Shown: piece by piece, positions 35,967 through 45,103 of the stretch
Layout of the letters: each line of letters starts with the position of its first letter
Numbering within the stretch: position 1 is the stretch's first letter
NCBI GenBank assembly: GCA_019119595.1
Contig: DWWS01000025.1
Coordinates: 1 to 63,711 of the forward strand
Length of the DNA stretch: 63,711 nt
Reading direction: 5' to 3'
Source: Candidatus Eisenbergiella merdavium
GTDB lineage: Bacteria; Bacillota; Clostridia; Lachnospirales; Lachnospiraceae
Position numbers and translations under genes: made by a program
Notes under the pieces: model-generated
The model's database searches: none
What the model saw: only the letters and a program-made list of their open reading frames with translations
Told to the model about the DNA's origin: nothing

Positions 35967-37760
35967 ATGATGAAGCGGGTGTGGGGACGTGCGGTGAGAC
36001 CGGAGACGGATATCGATGAGGGAAGGCGGAGGATGACAGGGGGGAAGCTTCAGAACAGTCTGTTCGGGAAGTTTCTGGTCATCGTTATCGTGCTCCTTCT
36101 GTGTATGGCCGGAAGCGTTTTCATCACCAATCATGTGGTCAGAAGCATAGCGCGGGAAAATACGGAGCTTTCCAATGACAAGATCCTCCGTCAGATCGAT
36201 GCGAAAACCTCGGAATTTCACAATTCGCTTTATAATATGCTGACCCTTCTGGCTTATGAGCAGACGACCTACAACTATTTCACGCAGACGGCCCTGGAAC
36301 GGCTGAACGCGTATGAAAGCCTGATCTCCCTGTTTTCCAATACCATGATGATCCAGGACGATATAGCGGGGATCGCCCTGTATGACGAGCATGCGAATAA
36401 GCTGGTCGGGACGGGGAAGGATTTCGACATATTTACGGATGTGAAAATGGAGAGCAAGCTGGCGTATTCCAATGTGTTCCGGCCGAATTCTTCCACCGAA
36501 GCCTATTTTATGGTTTCCTATCCGGTCTATGACCTGATGAAGGAAAATTATGACAGGCAGCTTGGAATGCTCGTTCTTCTGATAAAGGCCAGCCGTTTTT
36601 CGTCCTATTTTACGGATACGGCCATTACGGAAAATGAGAGGCTGTATCTGGCCGACCGGAATAATGTGGTCATAGCGGGAGATGAGGATCAGGAGCTGAA
36701 AAGGCTTTCTGAGGAGGATTTGAGAAACACGCCAAAGCGGTATGTCCAGATCATTCCGCAGAAGGAAACGGGCTGGAAGATAATCAGCATCATTCCTGTT
36801 TCGGAGCTTTACAGCAGCATGAATATCGTGCAGAGCTTCATTCTGATCATCTGGTTCATCACTCTTTTAGGGCTCGTTATCCTGCTGGGCTTCTGCTACT
36901 GCCTGATCATAAAGCCGATCCGCAGGGTCGATCTTTTCGTCAGGAACAGCGTGAGGTACCCGACGAGGAGGCTTGCGGTGAAGGGAGCGGACGAGATCAG
37001 CGTGCTCGCCGGAAACCTGAACCATATGCTGAATGAAAAGGATGAAATGAGCGAGAAGCTGAGGCATTCCCAGAGGATCCTGTATGAAACGGAGCTGGCA
37101 AAGCAGCAGATGCAGGTGCTGGCATACCGGAATCAGATCAATCCTCATTTTCTGTATAATACCTTTGAATGCATCCGTGCCATGGCGCTGTATTATGACG
37201 CAGACGAGATCGCGGAGATCACCATGGCATTATCCAGGATCTTCCGTTATGCGATCAAGGGGGATAATGTGGTAAGCGTGGCGGACGAGATCAGCAATAT
37301 CCGGGAATATGCCAGGATCATCCACTACCGGTTTGGAGGAAGGATCTGTGTTGAGATCGATATGGAGGATGGGGTGAGAGACAGGCAGATGATAAAGCTG
37401 ATCCTTCAGCCCATTGTGGAGAACAGCATCTTTCATGGGCTGGAGCAGAAGCTGGACGGCGGCCGGGTGGTCGTGAGCGCCAGAGCCTATGGGCAGAAGG
37501 GGCTTGTGCTTGAGGTGGCCGACGACGGATGCGGCATGGAGAAGGAAAGAGTGGAGTACCTGATGTATCAGATTAAAAGACAGAGCCTGCATCGAAGCTC
37601 GGAGAAGGACAGCATAGGCCTTGCGAATATTTATCATCGGCTTTGGCTGTTTTACGGAGAAAAGGCGGATTTCAAAATGGAAAGCAGTCCGGGCTGCGGT
37701 ACCAGAGTCAGGATCGTGCTTCCGGGCAATGTGGAAGGAAGGGAGGAGAAGCATGTATAA
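35967..37760 (+). CDS. Sensor histidine kinase, YesM type
   Basis: A 597-residue membrane kinase. The first membrane helix is near residues 33-53 (FLVIVIVLLLCMAGSVFI), followed by an extracellular sensor domain to about 285, a second helix (FILIIWFITLLGLVILLGFCY), and HAMP. The His_kinase domain has NPHFLYNTFE (phosphorylated His near residue 393). The ATPase domain has the N-box PIVENSIFHGLE, DDGCGM and GLANIYHRL. It overlaps the response regulator gene by 8 bases. The operon with a binding protein, just upstream of the fucosidase cluster, suggests that it senses fucosides or related glycans. Confidence 0.93.
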   Translation: MMKRVWGRAVRPETDIDEGRRRMTGGKLQNSLFGKFLVIVIVLLLCMAGSVFITNHVVRSIARENTELSNDKILRQIDAKTSEFHNSLYNMLTLLAYEQTTYNYFTQTALERLNAYESLISLFSNTMMIQDDIAGIALYDEHANKLVGTGKDFDIFTDVKMESKLAYSNVFRPNSSTEAYFMVSYPVYDLMKENYDRQLGMLVLLIKASRFSSYFTDTAITENERLYLADRNNVVIAGDEDQELKRLSEEDLRNTPKRYVQIIPQKETGWKIISIIPVSELYSSMNIVQSFILIIWFITLLGLVILLGFCYCLIIKPIRRVDLFVRNSVRYPTRRLAVKGADEISVLAGNLNHMLNEKDEMSEKLRHSQRILYETELAKQQMQVLAYRNQINPHFLYNTFECIRAMALYYDADEIAEITMALSRIFRYAIKGDNVVSVADEISNIREYARIIHYRFGGRICVEIDMEDGVRDRQMIKLILQPIVENSIFHGLEQKLDGGRVVVSARAYGQKGLVLEVADDGCGMEKERVEYLMYQIKRQSLHRSSEKDSIGLANIYHRLWLFYGEKADFKMESSPGCGTRVRIVLPGNVEGREEKHV

Positions 37761-38481
37761 GATCGTAATTGCGGATGACGAGGTGTGGGTAGGTGTCGGG
37801 ATCAAAAAGATGATCGGAAGAAGCGGCCTTCCCTTTGAGGTGATCGCCGAGGCGCCAAACGGGATCCGGGCATACGAGCAGGTGAAGGAGCTTGGGCCAG
37901 AGCTGCTGATCTCGGATATCCGCATGCCCGGCCTGAACGGGATAGAGCTGATGAAAAAGCTGGTGGAGGAGGAAAATCCGGTAAAGGTCATCTTCATCAG
38001 CGGCTATGCGCAGTTTGAATATGCGCAGGAGGCCTGCCGGATGGGAGCCTTTGACTATCTGCTCAAGCCGGTTGAGGAGGAAAGCCTGAACGCCATTCTG
38101 GAGCGCTTCTGCCGCCTGCGGGAAAATCAGGCGCAGCCCGTGGTGGAAACGGAGATCGGCGCGGGGGATCCCAGGATCCGGAAGATCATCAGCGAGATCA
38201 ACCTGAGATATACGCAAAAGCTTTCGCTGGGAGAGCTGGCGGACAGATACGGGCTCAGCATCGGCCATCTGAGCACGCTGATCAAAAAGGAAACGGGGAT
38301 GTCCTATTCCGAATATATCACCGGAAAGCGGATGGAGGATGCGAAGCGGCTGCTTCAGAAAGAGGAGCTTTCTCTGGAGGAAATTTCAGACATGGTGGGC
38401 TATCACGACTATTTCTATTTCACCAAGGTATTTAAGAAATATACGGGGATCTCACCGAGCGTATACAGGAAAAAGAGATGA
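37753..38481 (+). CDS. Response regulator, YesN-like with AraC output
   Basis: A 242-residue regulator. The receiver domain (1-120) has the acidic pair Asp8/Asp9, phosphoacceptor Asp55 in LLISDIRMPG, Ser in FISGYAQ and Lys in LLKPVEE. The AraC domain (about 140-242) has LGELADRYGLSIGHLSTLI and LEEISDMVGYHDYFYFTKVF, ending GISPSVYRKKR. It lacks the long middle region of many YesN proteins, so it is compact. ATG at 37753 overlaps the kinase stop, with GGAGG just before it, so the two are translationally coupled. Confidence 0.93.
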   Translation: MYKIVIADDEVWVGVGIKKMIGRSGLPFEVIAEAPNGIRAYEQVKELGPELLISDIRMPGLNGIELMKKLVEEENPVKVIFISGYAQFEYAQEACRMGAFDYLLKPVEEESLNAILERFCRLRENQAQPVVETEIGAGDPRIRKIISEINLRYTQKLSLGELADRYGLSIGHLSTLIKKETGMSYSEYITGKRMEDAKRLLQKEELSLEEISDMVGYHDYFYFTKVFKKYTGISPSVYRKKR

Positions 38482-39983
38482 AAAAAGGAAAAAGAAGGCA
38501 GATCGCGGTCCTGATCGTTTTATGTCTTTTCCTGCTCCGGCCGGAGAGTGTGGAAAGCTCAAAAAGCGTGCAGACACAGACGGGGGAGGTAACGGAGCTG
38601 ACATGGTTCTGCGATTTTCCCCTTTGGGAGCCGGAGGAATGGAGCGGGGAGGCGGACAGCGGAACCGGAGCCATAACGGAGGCGACGGGAGTGAAAATAG
38701 AATATCAGATCCCGGAGGAGAACGGGGACAGCAGGCTGAGCCTGATGCTGATCAACGGGAAGGTGCCGGATATCATATCCGTAGAGGATTCCCGAATGAT
38801 CCATCATCTGATAGCCGCCGGAGAGGTGTGGAACATGCAGGAGCTTTTGGAAACCTTCCTCCCGCAGTCCCATCTCCTGACGGATTATCCGCAGGACATA
38901 AAAAATGCTCTGATCAGCAGGGACGGCGGCTGGTTCGGCCTCGTCGGAAATCTTCACAGCCCCGATAATCAAAGGCTGTACGGAATGCCGGAAAATTTTT
39001 ACAGACAGCTTCAGAGGAGCGGAAATGACATCGGGATCATCTGGAACAGAGCGCTGCTGAAACGGCTGGGGCTGTCCGTGGGAGGGCCGCGGACGGAGGA
39101 AGAGGTCCTGCAGGCGTTCCGGCTGGTCCGGGAGCGGGAAGTGACCGTAAACGGCATCCAGGTGACTCCCCTTCTGGTAGATGGAGCCAGATATCAGGAT
39201 ACGACGCTGGAGGCTCTGTATGATTTTTTTGGAGCTTACTGGCTGGAGGAGGACGGAAGCTATAAGGAGCGGATCCGCACCGAAGGAGGAAAGCATGCGC
39301 TGCAGTTTCTGAACGGGGCGCTGCGGCAGGGCTATATCACCCCGGAGCAGTTTATGTTGAAGCCGTACAATATGGGAAGGCTGTTAAATTCCGGGCAGGT
39401 GCTCTGCTTTATCGGCGATATCAGGCATTCGGGGATCGACCCTGAGGAATGGGTGTCCAGCGGAGCGATCCTTTCCGGCGACGGAAGCAAGCCTGTTCTG
39501 GGACGGTCCGAGGACATAAGCAGGGAAACAATGACCACCTTTGTGTCAAAAAACTGTGAATATCCGGAAGCCGCGGCGAAGTGGCTGGATTATATGACCT
39601 CTCCGGAGGGAATGGGCATTTATTCGGAAGACGGAGTGGAGATCTGGTGGCCCCTTCTGAATGAGGACTGGTACTATGCCACAAGGCAGGAGCCGGACCG
39701 CGAAACACAGGCATGGGCGCAGCTTCTGTGCGCGTTCGCAAGGCTTCCGGAAACCGTCGTCTACGACAGGGCGCGCCTGGATTTCCCACTGGCGCAGGAG
39801 GATATAAGAGAGCTGGAAACAGCGGCGGCGGACTGCATCAGCGGGCACCTGAACAGGGTGCTGATGGCGGAAACGCCGGAGACCTTTGAAACGGAATATG
39901 ACGGGCTGAACCAGGCTCTGGAGGAAGCGGGGATCAAAGAGCTGGAAGCATTCAGAAAAATTTATTTCATGAATCCGAACTGA
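38478..39983 (+). CDS. Extracellular solute-binding-like protein coupled to the two-component system
   Basis: A 501-residue protein whose ATG overlaps the response regulator stop (ATGA). It resembles family-1 sugar-binding proteins, with LINGKVPDIISVED, FYRQLQRSGNDIGIIWNRALLKRLGL, LNGALRQGYITPEQ and KNCEYPEAAAKWLDYM. The N-terminus has a hydrophobic signal (IAVLIVLCLFLL) but no lipobox cysteine, so it is probably secreted or membrane-anchored, not lipidated. No permease genes follow directly. Its position suggests that it presents a ligand to the kinase instead of serving transport, which is inference. Confidence 0.78.
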   Translation: MKKGKRRQIAVLIVLCLFLLRPESVESSKSVQTQTGEVTELTWFCDFPLWEPEEWSGEADSGTGAITEATGVKIEYQIPEENGDSRLSLMLINGKVPDIISVEDSRMIHHLIAAGEVWNMQELLETFLPQSHLLTDYPQDIKNALISRDGGWFGLVGNLHSPDNQRLYGMPENFYRQLQRSGNDIGIIWNRALLKRLGLSVGGPRTEEEVLQAFRLVREREVTVNGIQVTPLLVDGARYQDTTLEALYDFFGAYWLEEDGSYKERIRTEGGKHALQFLNGALRQGYITPEQFMLKPYNMGRLLNSGQVLCFIGDIRHSGIDPEEWVSSGAILSGDGSKPVLGRSEDISRETMTTFVSKNCEYPEAAAKWLDYMTSPEGMGIYSEDGVEIWWPLLNEDWYYATRQEPDRETQAWAQLLCAFARLPETVVYDRARLDFPLAQEDIRELETAAADCISGHLNRVLMAETPETFETEYDGLNQALEEAGIKELEAFRKIYFMNPN

Positions 39984-40026
39984 CCGAAAATAATACCAAA
40001 ATATCAAAAATCATACATGGAAAACA

Positions 40027-40072
40027 GGAACGCCTCCCTTTAGGATAGAATCAGAAGGGAGGTTCCTTTTTT
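40027..40072 (+). promoter_or_regulatory. Hairpin that covers the fucosidase ribosome binding site
   Basis: GGAA-CG-CCTCCCTT (40027-40040) pairs with AAGGGAGG-TTCC (40055-40066), 12 pairs with a two-base bulge, then six T directly before the ATG. The right arm is the GGGAGG ribosome binding site. The structure can act as a terminator or block translation. A TAGAAT (40046-40051) in the loop looks like a -10 box without a good -35, as expected for a promoter that needs an activator. Confidence 0.6.
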
Positions 40073-41410
40073 ATGTACAGCTTCAATGAAGTGGATTACC
40101 GCAGAAGAATGGAATGGTATGTGAATGCGCGCTTTGGAATGTTTATTCACTGGGGAATATACGCGATCCCGGCAAGGGGAGAGTGGGCGCGAAGCTTTGA
40201 AAAGATGACGGACGAGGAATACGGGCGCTATTTTGATGAGTTTGATCCGGTGGATTATGATCCGAAGAAATGGGCCCGCCTGGCGAAAAGGGCGGGAATG
40301 AAATACATGGTGGTCACGGCGAAGCACCATGACGGCTTCTGCCTGTTTGACAGCCAATATACGGATTTTAAGGCGACCAATACCCGGTGCGGACGGGATC
40401 TGATCCGGGAATATGTGGAAGCGGCCAGAGCGGAGGGGCTGAAGGTTGGACTGTATTATTCGCTTCTGGACTGGCATCATGAGGACTACCCGCACTTCAG
40501 TGACGGAGCGCATCCCATGTATCAGAATCCCGCTTATCCGGACGAGGGCCGCTGCTGGGACAGATATCTGGAATATATGCATAACCAGGTGAGAGAGCTG
40601 TGCACCAACTATGGGAAGATAGACATCCTCTGGTTCGATTATTCTTACGGGGAATACAGCGGCGAGAAGTGGGGAGCCACAAAGCTGGTGAACATGGTCC
40701 GTTCGCTTCAGCCCGGTGTGATCATTGACAATCGGCTGGAGGTGAGCGGTTCCGGCCTCGGCTCCCTTGCGTCGGGAAATCCGCTGCCCTATCACGGGGA
40801 CTTTGTGAGTCCGGAGCAGGTGATACCGCAGGAAGGGATCCGGGATGTGAACGGAAAGCCCCTGATCTGGGAGGCATGCTTTACCATGAATAACAGCTGG
40901 GGCTACCGGATGAAGGACAAGCTGTTCAAGCCGGCGCCCATGCTGATCAAAAAGCTGGTGGAATGCGTATCAAAGGGGGGGAACATGCTTCTGAACGTGG
41001 GGCCGGATGCCAGAGGGAATTTCCCGGAGGAATCCGTGCGGATCCTGGAGGAGATCGGGAAATGGATGGATAAAAACGCAGAGAGCATTTACGGCTGCGG
41101 AGCAGCCGACATGCCCAGGCCTGATTTCGGCCGGATCACCCGGAAGGGGAATCTGCTGTATTATCATATTTTTGATAATACCATCGGGCCGATCCCGCTG
41201 ATCGGCATTGAAAAAAAGGATGTGAAGAAAATGCGTCTGATCTCGTCCGGCGCGGAGGTACCGATCGCGAATAACTGGGTGAGCAATAATTATCCTGATA
41301 TTACCTTTGCGGATCTGGGAGAGAATCCGGTACTGCCCGATCCGGTGGACACCGTTCTTGAGGTGGAGCTGTCAGGGATGGCAGAAGCAGGAAAGGGGAT
41401 GGGAAGGTGA
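40073..41410 (+). CDS. Alpha-L-fucosidase, GH29
   Basis: A 445-residue retaining fucosidase. Family features are the N-terminal ARFGMFIHWGIYAIPARGEW, the catalytic-domain VVTAKHHDGFCLFDS, SLLDWHHEDYPH, the nucleophile Asp in DILWFDYSYGEYSG, and the late KGGNMLLNVGPDARGNFPEES. There is no signal peptide, so it acts in the cytoplasm on imported fucosides. The stop overlaps the GTG start of the permease gene, so hydrolysis and transport are coupled. The leader hairpin suggests controlled expression. Confidence 0.95.
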   Translation: MYSFNEVDYRRRMEWYVNARFGMFIHWGIYAIPARGEWARSFEKMTDEEYGRYFDEFDPVDYDPKKWARLAKRAGMKYMVVTAKHHDGFCLFDSQYTDFKATNTRCGRDLIREYVEAARAEGLKVGLYYSLLDWHHEDYPHFSDGAHPMYQNPAYPDEGRCWDRYLEYMHNQVRELCTNYGKIDILWFDYSYGEYSGEKWGATKLVNMVRSLQPGVIIDNRLEVSGSGLGSLASGNPLPYHGDFVSPEQVIPQEGIRDVNGKPLIWEACFTMNNSWGYRMKDKLFKPAPMLIKKLVECVSKGGNMLLNVGPDARGNFPEESVRILEEIGKWMDKNAESIYGCGAADMPRPDFGRITRKGNLLYYHIFDNTIGPIPLIGIEKKDVKKMRLISSGAEVPIANNWVSNNYPDITFADLGENPVLPDPVDTVLEVELSGMAEAGKGMGR

Positions 41411-42354
41411 GAAAGACAGGAAAGAAAAAACAGACGGTACAGGTATACCGGCAGCCGTTCAAGGCTTATATGAAAGGACACTACGATCTGTATCTGCTCC
41501 TGCTGCCTGCGGTCGTATTTGTGGCAATCTTCCATTATGTTCCGATGTACGGAGTCCTGATGGCCTTTGAGGACTACAGCCCGGTGAAGGGGATACTGGG
41601 AAGCCCCTTTGTGGGCCTGAAGCATTTTGAGAAATTTTTCAGCACCTATATGGCAAAGCAGATCATAACCAATACGGTGGCGTTGTCCGCCTACTCGCTG
41701 CTCGCCAGCTTTCCCTTTCCGGTCATCCTCGCTCTGATGCTGAACTACTGCGTGAGCCGGAAATTCGGCAAGCTGGTCCAGACCGTGACCTATATGCCGT
41801 ATTTTATCTCGGTCATGGTCCTCGTGGGAATCATGAATATCTTCTTTTCCACAAATTACGGCGTGGTGAACATGGTCCTGGAGCTGATCGGTATGGAGCC
41901 GATATCCTTCATGTCCAGCGAGGCCTGCTTCCGGCACATGTATGTATGGTCCGGCATATGGCAGGGGATGGGATATTCCTCCGTGATTTATTTCGCGGCG
42001 CTCTCCGGGATCGATCCTACTCTGTATGAGGCGGCAGAGCTGGACGGGGCGAGCAAGCTGCAGAGGATCCGCTATATCGATCTCCCCGGCATCATGCCCA
42101 CCGTCATTACGATGCTGATCATGAGCGCGGGCAATCTGATGAGCGTCGGGTTTGAAAAGGCGTATCTGATGCAGAACGACAGAAATTCCGGGGTTTCGGA
42201 GATCATTGCAACCTACGTGTATAAGGTCGGCCTGATCGATGCAAGATACAGCTTCTCCGCGGCGGTGAATCTGTTCAATTCGATCATCAACTTTATCATT
42301 CTGGTCGTTATCAACAAGCTTTCCGGTAAGCTGAGCGAAACATCCTTATGGTAG
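41407..42354 (+). CDS. ABC sugar transporter permease (LplB/YtlP-like), fucoside cluster
   Basis: A 315-residue permease with six predicted spans, beginning with GTG at 41407 inside the fucosidase stop. It has the ATPase-contact segment EAAELDGASKLQRIRYIDLPG and the N-terminal LLPAVVFVAIFHYVPMYGVLMAF. It is paralogous to the permease at 21954. No ATPase gene accompanies it. Confidence 0.93.
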   Translation: MRKTGKKKQTVQVYRQPFKAYMKGHYDLYLLLLPAVVFVAIFHYVPMYGVLMAFEDYSPVKGILGSPFVGLKHFEKFFSTYMAKQIITNTVALSAYSLLASFPFPVILALMLNYCVSRKFGKLVQTVTYMPYFISVMVLVGIMNIFFSTNYGVVNMVLELIGMEPISFMSSEACFRHMYVWSGIWQGMGYSSVIYFAALSGIDPTLYEAAELDGASKLQRIRYIDLPGIMPTVITMLIMSAGNLMSVGFEKAYLMQNDRNSGVSEIIATYVYKVGLIDARYSFSAAVNLFNSIINFIILVVINKLSGKLSETSLW

Positions 42355-42369
42355 GACGAGGAGGTTAAG

Positions 42370-43266
42370 ATGAGAAAAAAAGGATCGGGAAAGATCAAGG
42401 CGGGAGACAGGGCGTTCGATGTGATCAATACGCTGCTTCTGGTCTTTATATTTCTGATTATTCTGTATCCCCTGTACTATGTGCTGATCGCCTCCTTCAG
42501 TGATCCAAACCTGGTGCTGACAGGAAAGATATTCCTTCTGCCAAAAGGCTTTCAGCTGGAAAGCTATAAGAAGGTGTTTGAAAATTCAGAGGTGATGAAC
42601 GGCTATCTGCATACGATCCTGTATGCGACAGTGGGAACCTGCATCAATCTGGCCGTTACGCTGACGGCCGGCTATGCCCTCTCCAGAAAGGACCTGAGAG
42701 GGAGAAAGATATTTTCGCTGTTTTTCATTTTTACCATGTTTTTCAGCGGAGGAACGGTTCCCACCTACATGGTGGTAAGGAACCTGAATCTTCTGAATAC
42801 CTTTTGGGCGATGGTGCTTCCCAACGCCATGAGCGTATGGAATCTGATCCTCTGCCGCAATTTCTTCGAAGGGAACATTCCCATAGAGCTGCTGGAGGTA
42901 TCTCAGATCGACGGCTGCAGGAACGATTACTTTTTTATCAAGATCGTTCTTCCCCTTTCCAGGGCGCTCATCGCGGTCATGGTTCTGTTTTACGCAGTGG
43001 GGCACTGGAACGCTTATATGCAGCCTCTTTTGTATCTGTCTGACAGAAGCCGGTATCCGCTGCAGCTTGTGCTGAAAAATATCCTGATATCCAGCCAGCC
43101 GGATGCGTCCCTGGCAGGAATGACGGACAGGGCGGAGCTGTACAAGCAGACGGAAATGCTGAAATACGCGCTGGTGGTGGTATCCAGCGTGCCGATGATC
43201 GTGCTTTATCCCTTTGTGCAGAAATATTTCGTGCAGGGGGTTATGGTAGGCTCTGTAAAGGGTTAG
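42370..43266 (+). CDS. ABC sugar transporter permease (LplC/YtcP-like), fucoside cluster
   Basis: A 298-residue permease, six predicted spans, with LYPLYYVLIASFSDP, the coupling-helix region LLEVSQIDGCRNDYFFIKIVLPLS and the C-terminal YPFVQKYFVQGVMVGSVKG. It starts 15 bases after the other permease. GAGGAGG lies just upstream of the ATG. Confidence 0.93.
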   Translation: MRKKGSGKIKAGDRAFDVINTLLLVFIFLIILYPLYYVLIASFSDPNLVLTGKIFLLPKGFQLESYKKVFENSEVMNGYLHTILYATVGTCINLAVTLTAGYALSRKDLRGRKIFSLFFIFTMFFSGGTVPTYMVVRNLNLLNTFWAMVLPNAMSVWNLILCRNFFEGNIPIELLEVSQIDGCRNDYFFIKIVLPLSRALIAVMVLFYAVGHWNAYMQPLLYLSDRSRYPLQLVLKNILISSQPDASLAGMTDRAELYKQTEMLKYALVVVSSVPMIVLYPFVQKYFVQGVMVGSVKG

Positions 43267-43291
43267 AATAAAGAACAGGAGGACTGGGTGT

Positions 43292-44956
43292 ATGAAAAGA
43301 AACATTGTCAAAAGGCTGAGCTGTTTTCTGCTGGCGGGGGCCATGCTGCTGACGGCCTGCGGCTCGCAGAGCACATCGGGGGGAAGCGAGAGCGCGGCAA
43401 GCGCGCCTGCCGCTGAATCAGAGGCAGACCAGGAAACCGCTGAGGAGAGCGCTTCCGCTGCTGTGAGCGGGGAAGGCCCCATTGTGGATGAGAAGGTGAC
43501 CTACACGATCGCCTGCCAGTTATCCCCGAACTGGGGAAATCCTGCCGACGGAGAATTCTGGGCGTGGCTGGAGGAGGAGACCAACGTACATATCGAATGG
43601 ATCACCTATCTGGAAACGGAAGCGCCTGAGAAATTCAAACTTCTCATGACCTCGGGAGATTATCCGGATGCGTTCATCGGAGCCCTGGGAGGGGAGGATA
43701 ACGATGTTATCACCTACGGAAACGAAGGCATTTATATTCCGCTGAATGATCTGATCGATCAGTACTGCCCGAATTTCAAACGTAGGGTGAGCGAGGAATA
43801 TCCGGATCTGATGAAGATGATCACCTGCGCCGACGGCAACATTTACGGGATGCCTTCCGTGCTTTATAATCCGGACATCTTTAACAATACCTTCATCAAT
43901 CAGAAATGGCTGGACGCGGTAGGAGCTGAGATCCCCACCACCACGGAGGAATTTGAAGCGGTGCTGAAGCTGTTCAAGGACAATGATCCCAACGGCAACG
44001 GGGAAGCGGATGAAATTCCCATGACCTTCAACTTCTCTGACTGGGGGGCCTCCGATCACGGCGCTTATTTCGGAGCGTTCGGCTATCCGCTCTCACCGGA
44101 TTATCTGATGATCGACAACAAAGAGGTGAAGTATCTCGGAGCGGAGGAAAGCTTCAGGGAAGGTGCGGAATGGCTCGGCTCTCTCTACGCGCAGGGACTG
44201 GTTGACCGCGATGTTTTCACGCAGGACGAAAGCTCCCTTGCCGCCAAGGTATCGCAGGGAAATGTAGGAGTATTCTCTTCCTGGGATAAGAGTCCGGCAG
44301 GCGACTATGCGGACGATTATGTGGCGTTGATGCCGCTGGAAGGCCCCGACGGAGAACGCAACGCGCTGCTGGAAGGCATTACGGGGATGTATAAAGGGCG
44401 CTTTATGATCACGGATAAGGCAAAGAATCCGGAAATCCTGATGCAGTGGGTAGACCGTTTTTATGAAAATATGGAAGTGGGACTGAACGCTACCTACGGA
44501 ATCGGACCGGATGAAAACAAGGCGTGGTATTACGACGAAAACGGGGACATCGTTTTTAGAAAGCAGAATGTAGATCTGCCGGATGAATATGTGCGCGGAC
44601 AGCAGCAGCTTCCGTTCGCACCGGCCATTCTGGGCGCGGGAGCAGGAGACTTCCTTGGAAATCCGGCCAAGGTTGCAGTTAATGAGGAAATGATGCAGTA
44701 CACCGGGAAATTTGAGGACGGCACCTGGGAGCGGTGGCCCAGCGTATATATCACGTTGGAAGAAAAGGATGATATCGCAACGACGGAAACGGATCTTCAG
44801 GATTATTCCAAGAATCAGCTCGCCAAATGGATCGCGGGAGAAAGCGATGTGAATGCGGATTGGGACGGCTATCTGCAGGAGCTGGAGAACATCGGGCTGA
44901 GCCATTATCTGGAAGTGAAGCAGCAGATTTATGACAGATACAGCGCGGCAGAATAA
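43292..44956 (+). CDS. ABC sugar transporter substrate-binding lipoprotein, fucoside cluster
   Basis: A 554-residue lipoprotein with signal peptide and lipobox LTACG, then a Ser/Ala/Glu-rich tether. Mature features match the LplA type: LLMTSGDYPDAFIGALGG, LNDLIDQYCPNF, TFINQKWLD and the calcium-loop-like NDPNGNGEADEIPM. Its downstream place, after fucosidase and permeases, implies a fucosylated oligosaccharide ligand. A terminator follows at 45067. Confidence 0.93.
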   Translation: MKRNIVKRLSCFLLAGAMLLTACGSQSTSGGSESAASAPAAESEADQETAEESASAAVSGEGPIVDEKVTYTIACQLSPNWGNPADGEFWAWLEEETNVHIEWITYLETEAPEKFKLLMTSGDYPDAFIGALGGEDNDVITYGNEGIYIPLNDLIDQYCPNFKRRVSEEYPDLMKMITCADGNIYGMPSVLYNPDIFNNTFINQKWLDAVGAEIPTTTEEFEAVLKLFKDNDPNGNGEADEIPMTFNFSDWGASDHGAYFGAFGYPLSPDYLMIDNKEVKYLGAEESFREGAEWLGSLYAQGLVDRDVFTQDESSLAAKVSQGNVGVFSSWDKSPAGDYADDYVALMPLEGPDGERNALLEGITGMYKGRFMITDKAKNPEILMQWVDRFYENMEVGLNATYGIGPDENKAWYYDENGDIVFRKQNVDLPDEYVRGQQQLPFAPAILGAGAGDFLGNPAKVAVNEEMMQYTGKFEDGTWERWPSVYITLEEKDDIATTETDLQDYSKNQLAKWIAGESDVNADWDGYLQELENIGLSHYLEVKQQIYDRYSAAE

Positions 44957-45066
44957 CCGGAGACCCTTATGAAACAAGGCCGTCTTCCCGTCGCCCAATC
45001 CGGACTGGAAACCGCAGGCGGACTGAAAGAAAACAGACAGAAAACGGACGGATATATCCCGACGGT

Positions 45067-45103
45067 AAAAAAAGACCTCTGCTCAGTGCAGAGGTTCTTT
45101 TTT
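45067..45103. terminator. Bidirectional terminator overlapping the end of the DUF975 gene
   Basis: ACCTCTGC (45075-45082) pairs with GCAGAGGT (45088-45095), flanked by A-tract and T-tract. On the minus strand the last codons of the DUF975 gene (KKEPLH-stop) form one arm and its stop codon is in the loop. Confidence 0.88.

Noticed and set aside
43292..44956. Calcium-binding EF-hand function for the transporter lipoproteins
   Set aside because: The DPNGNG-type loop is a common feature of this binding-protein subfamily and is only a short loop, not evidence of an EF-hand regulator.
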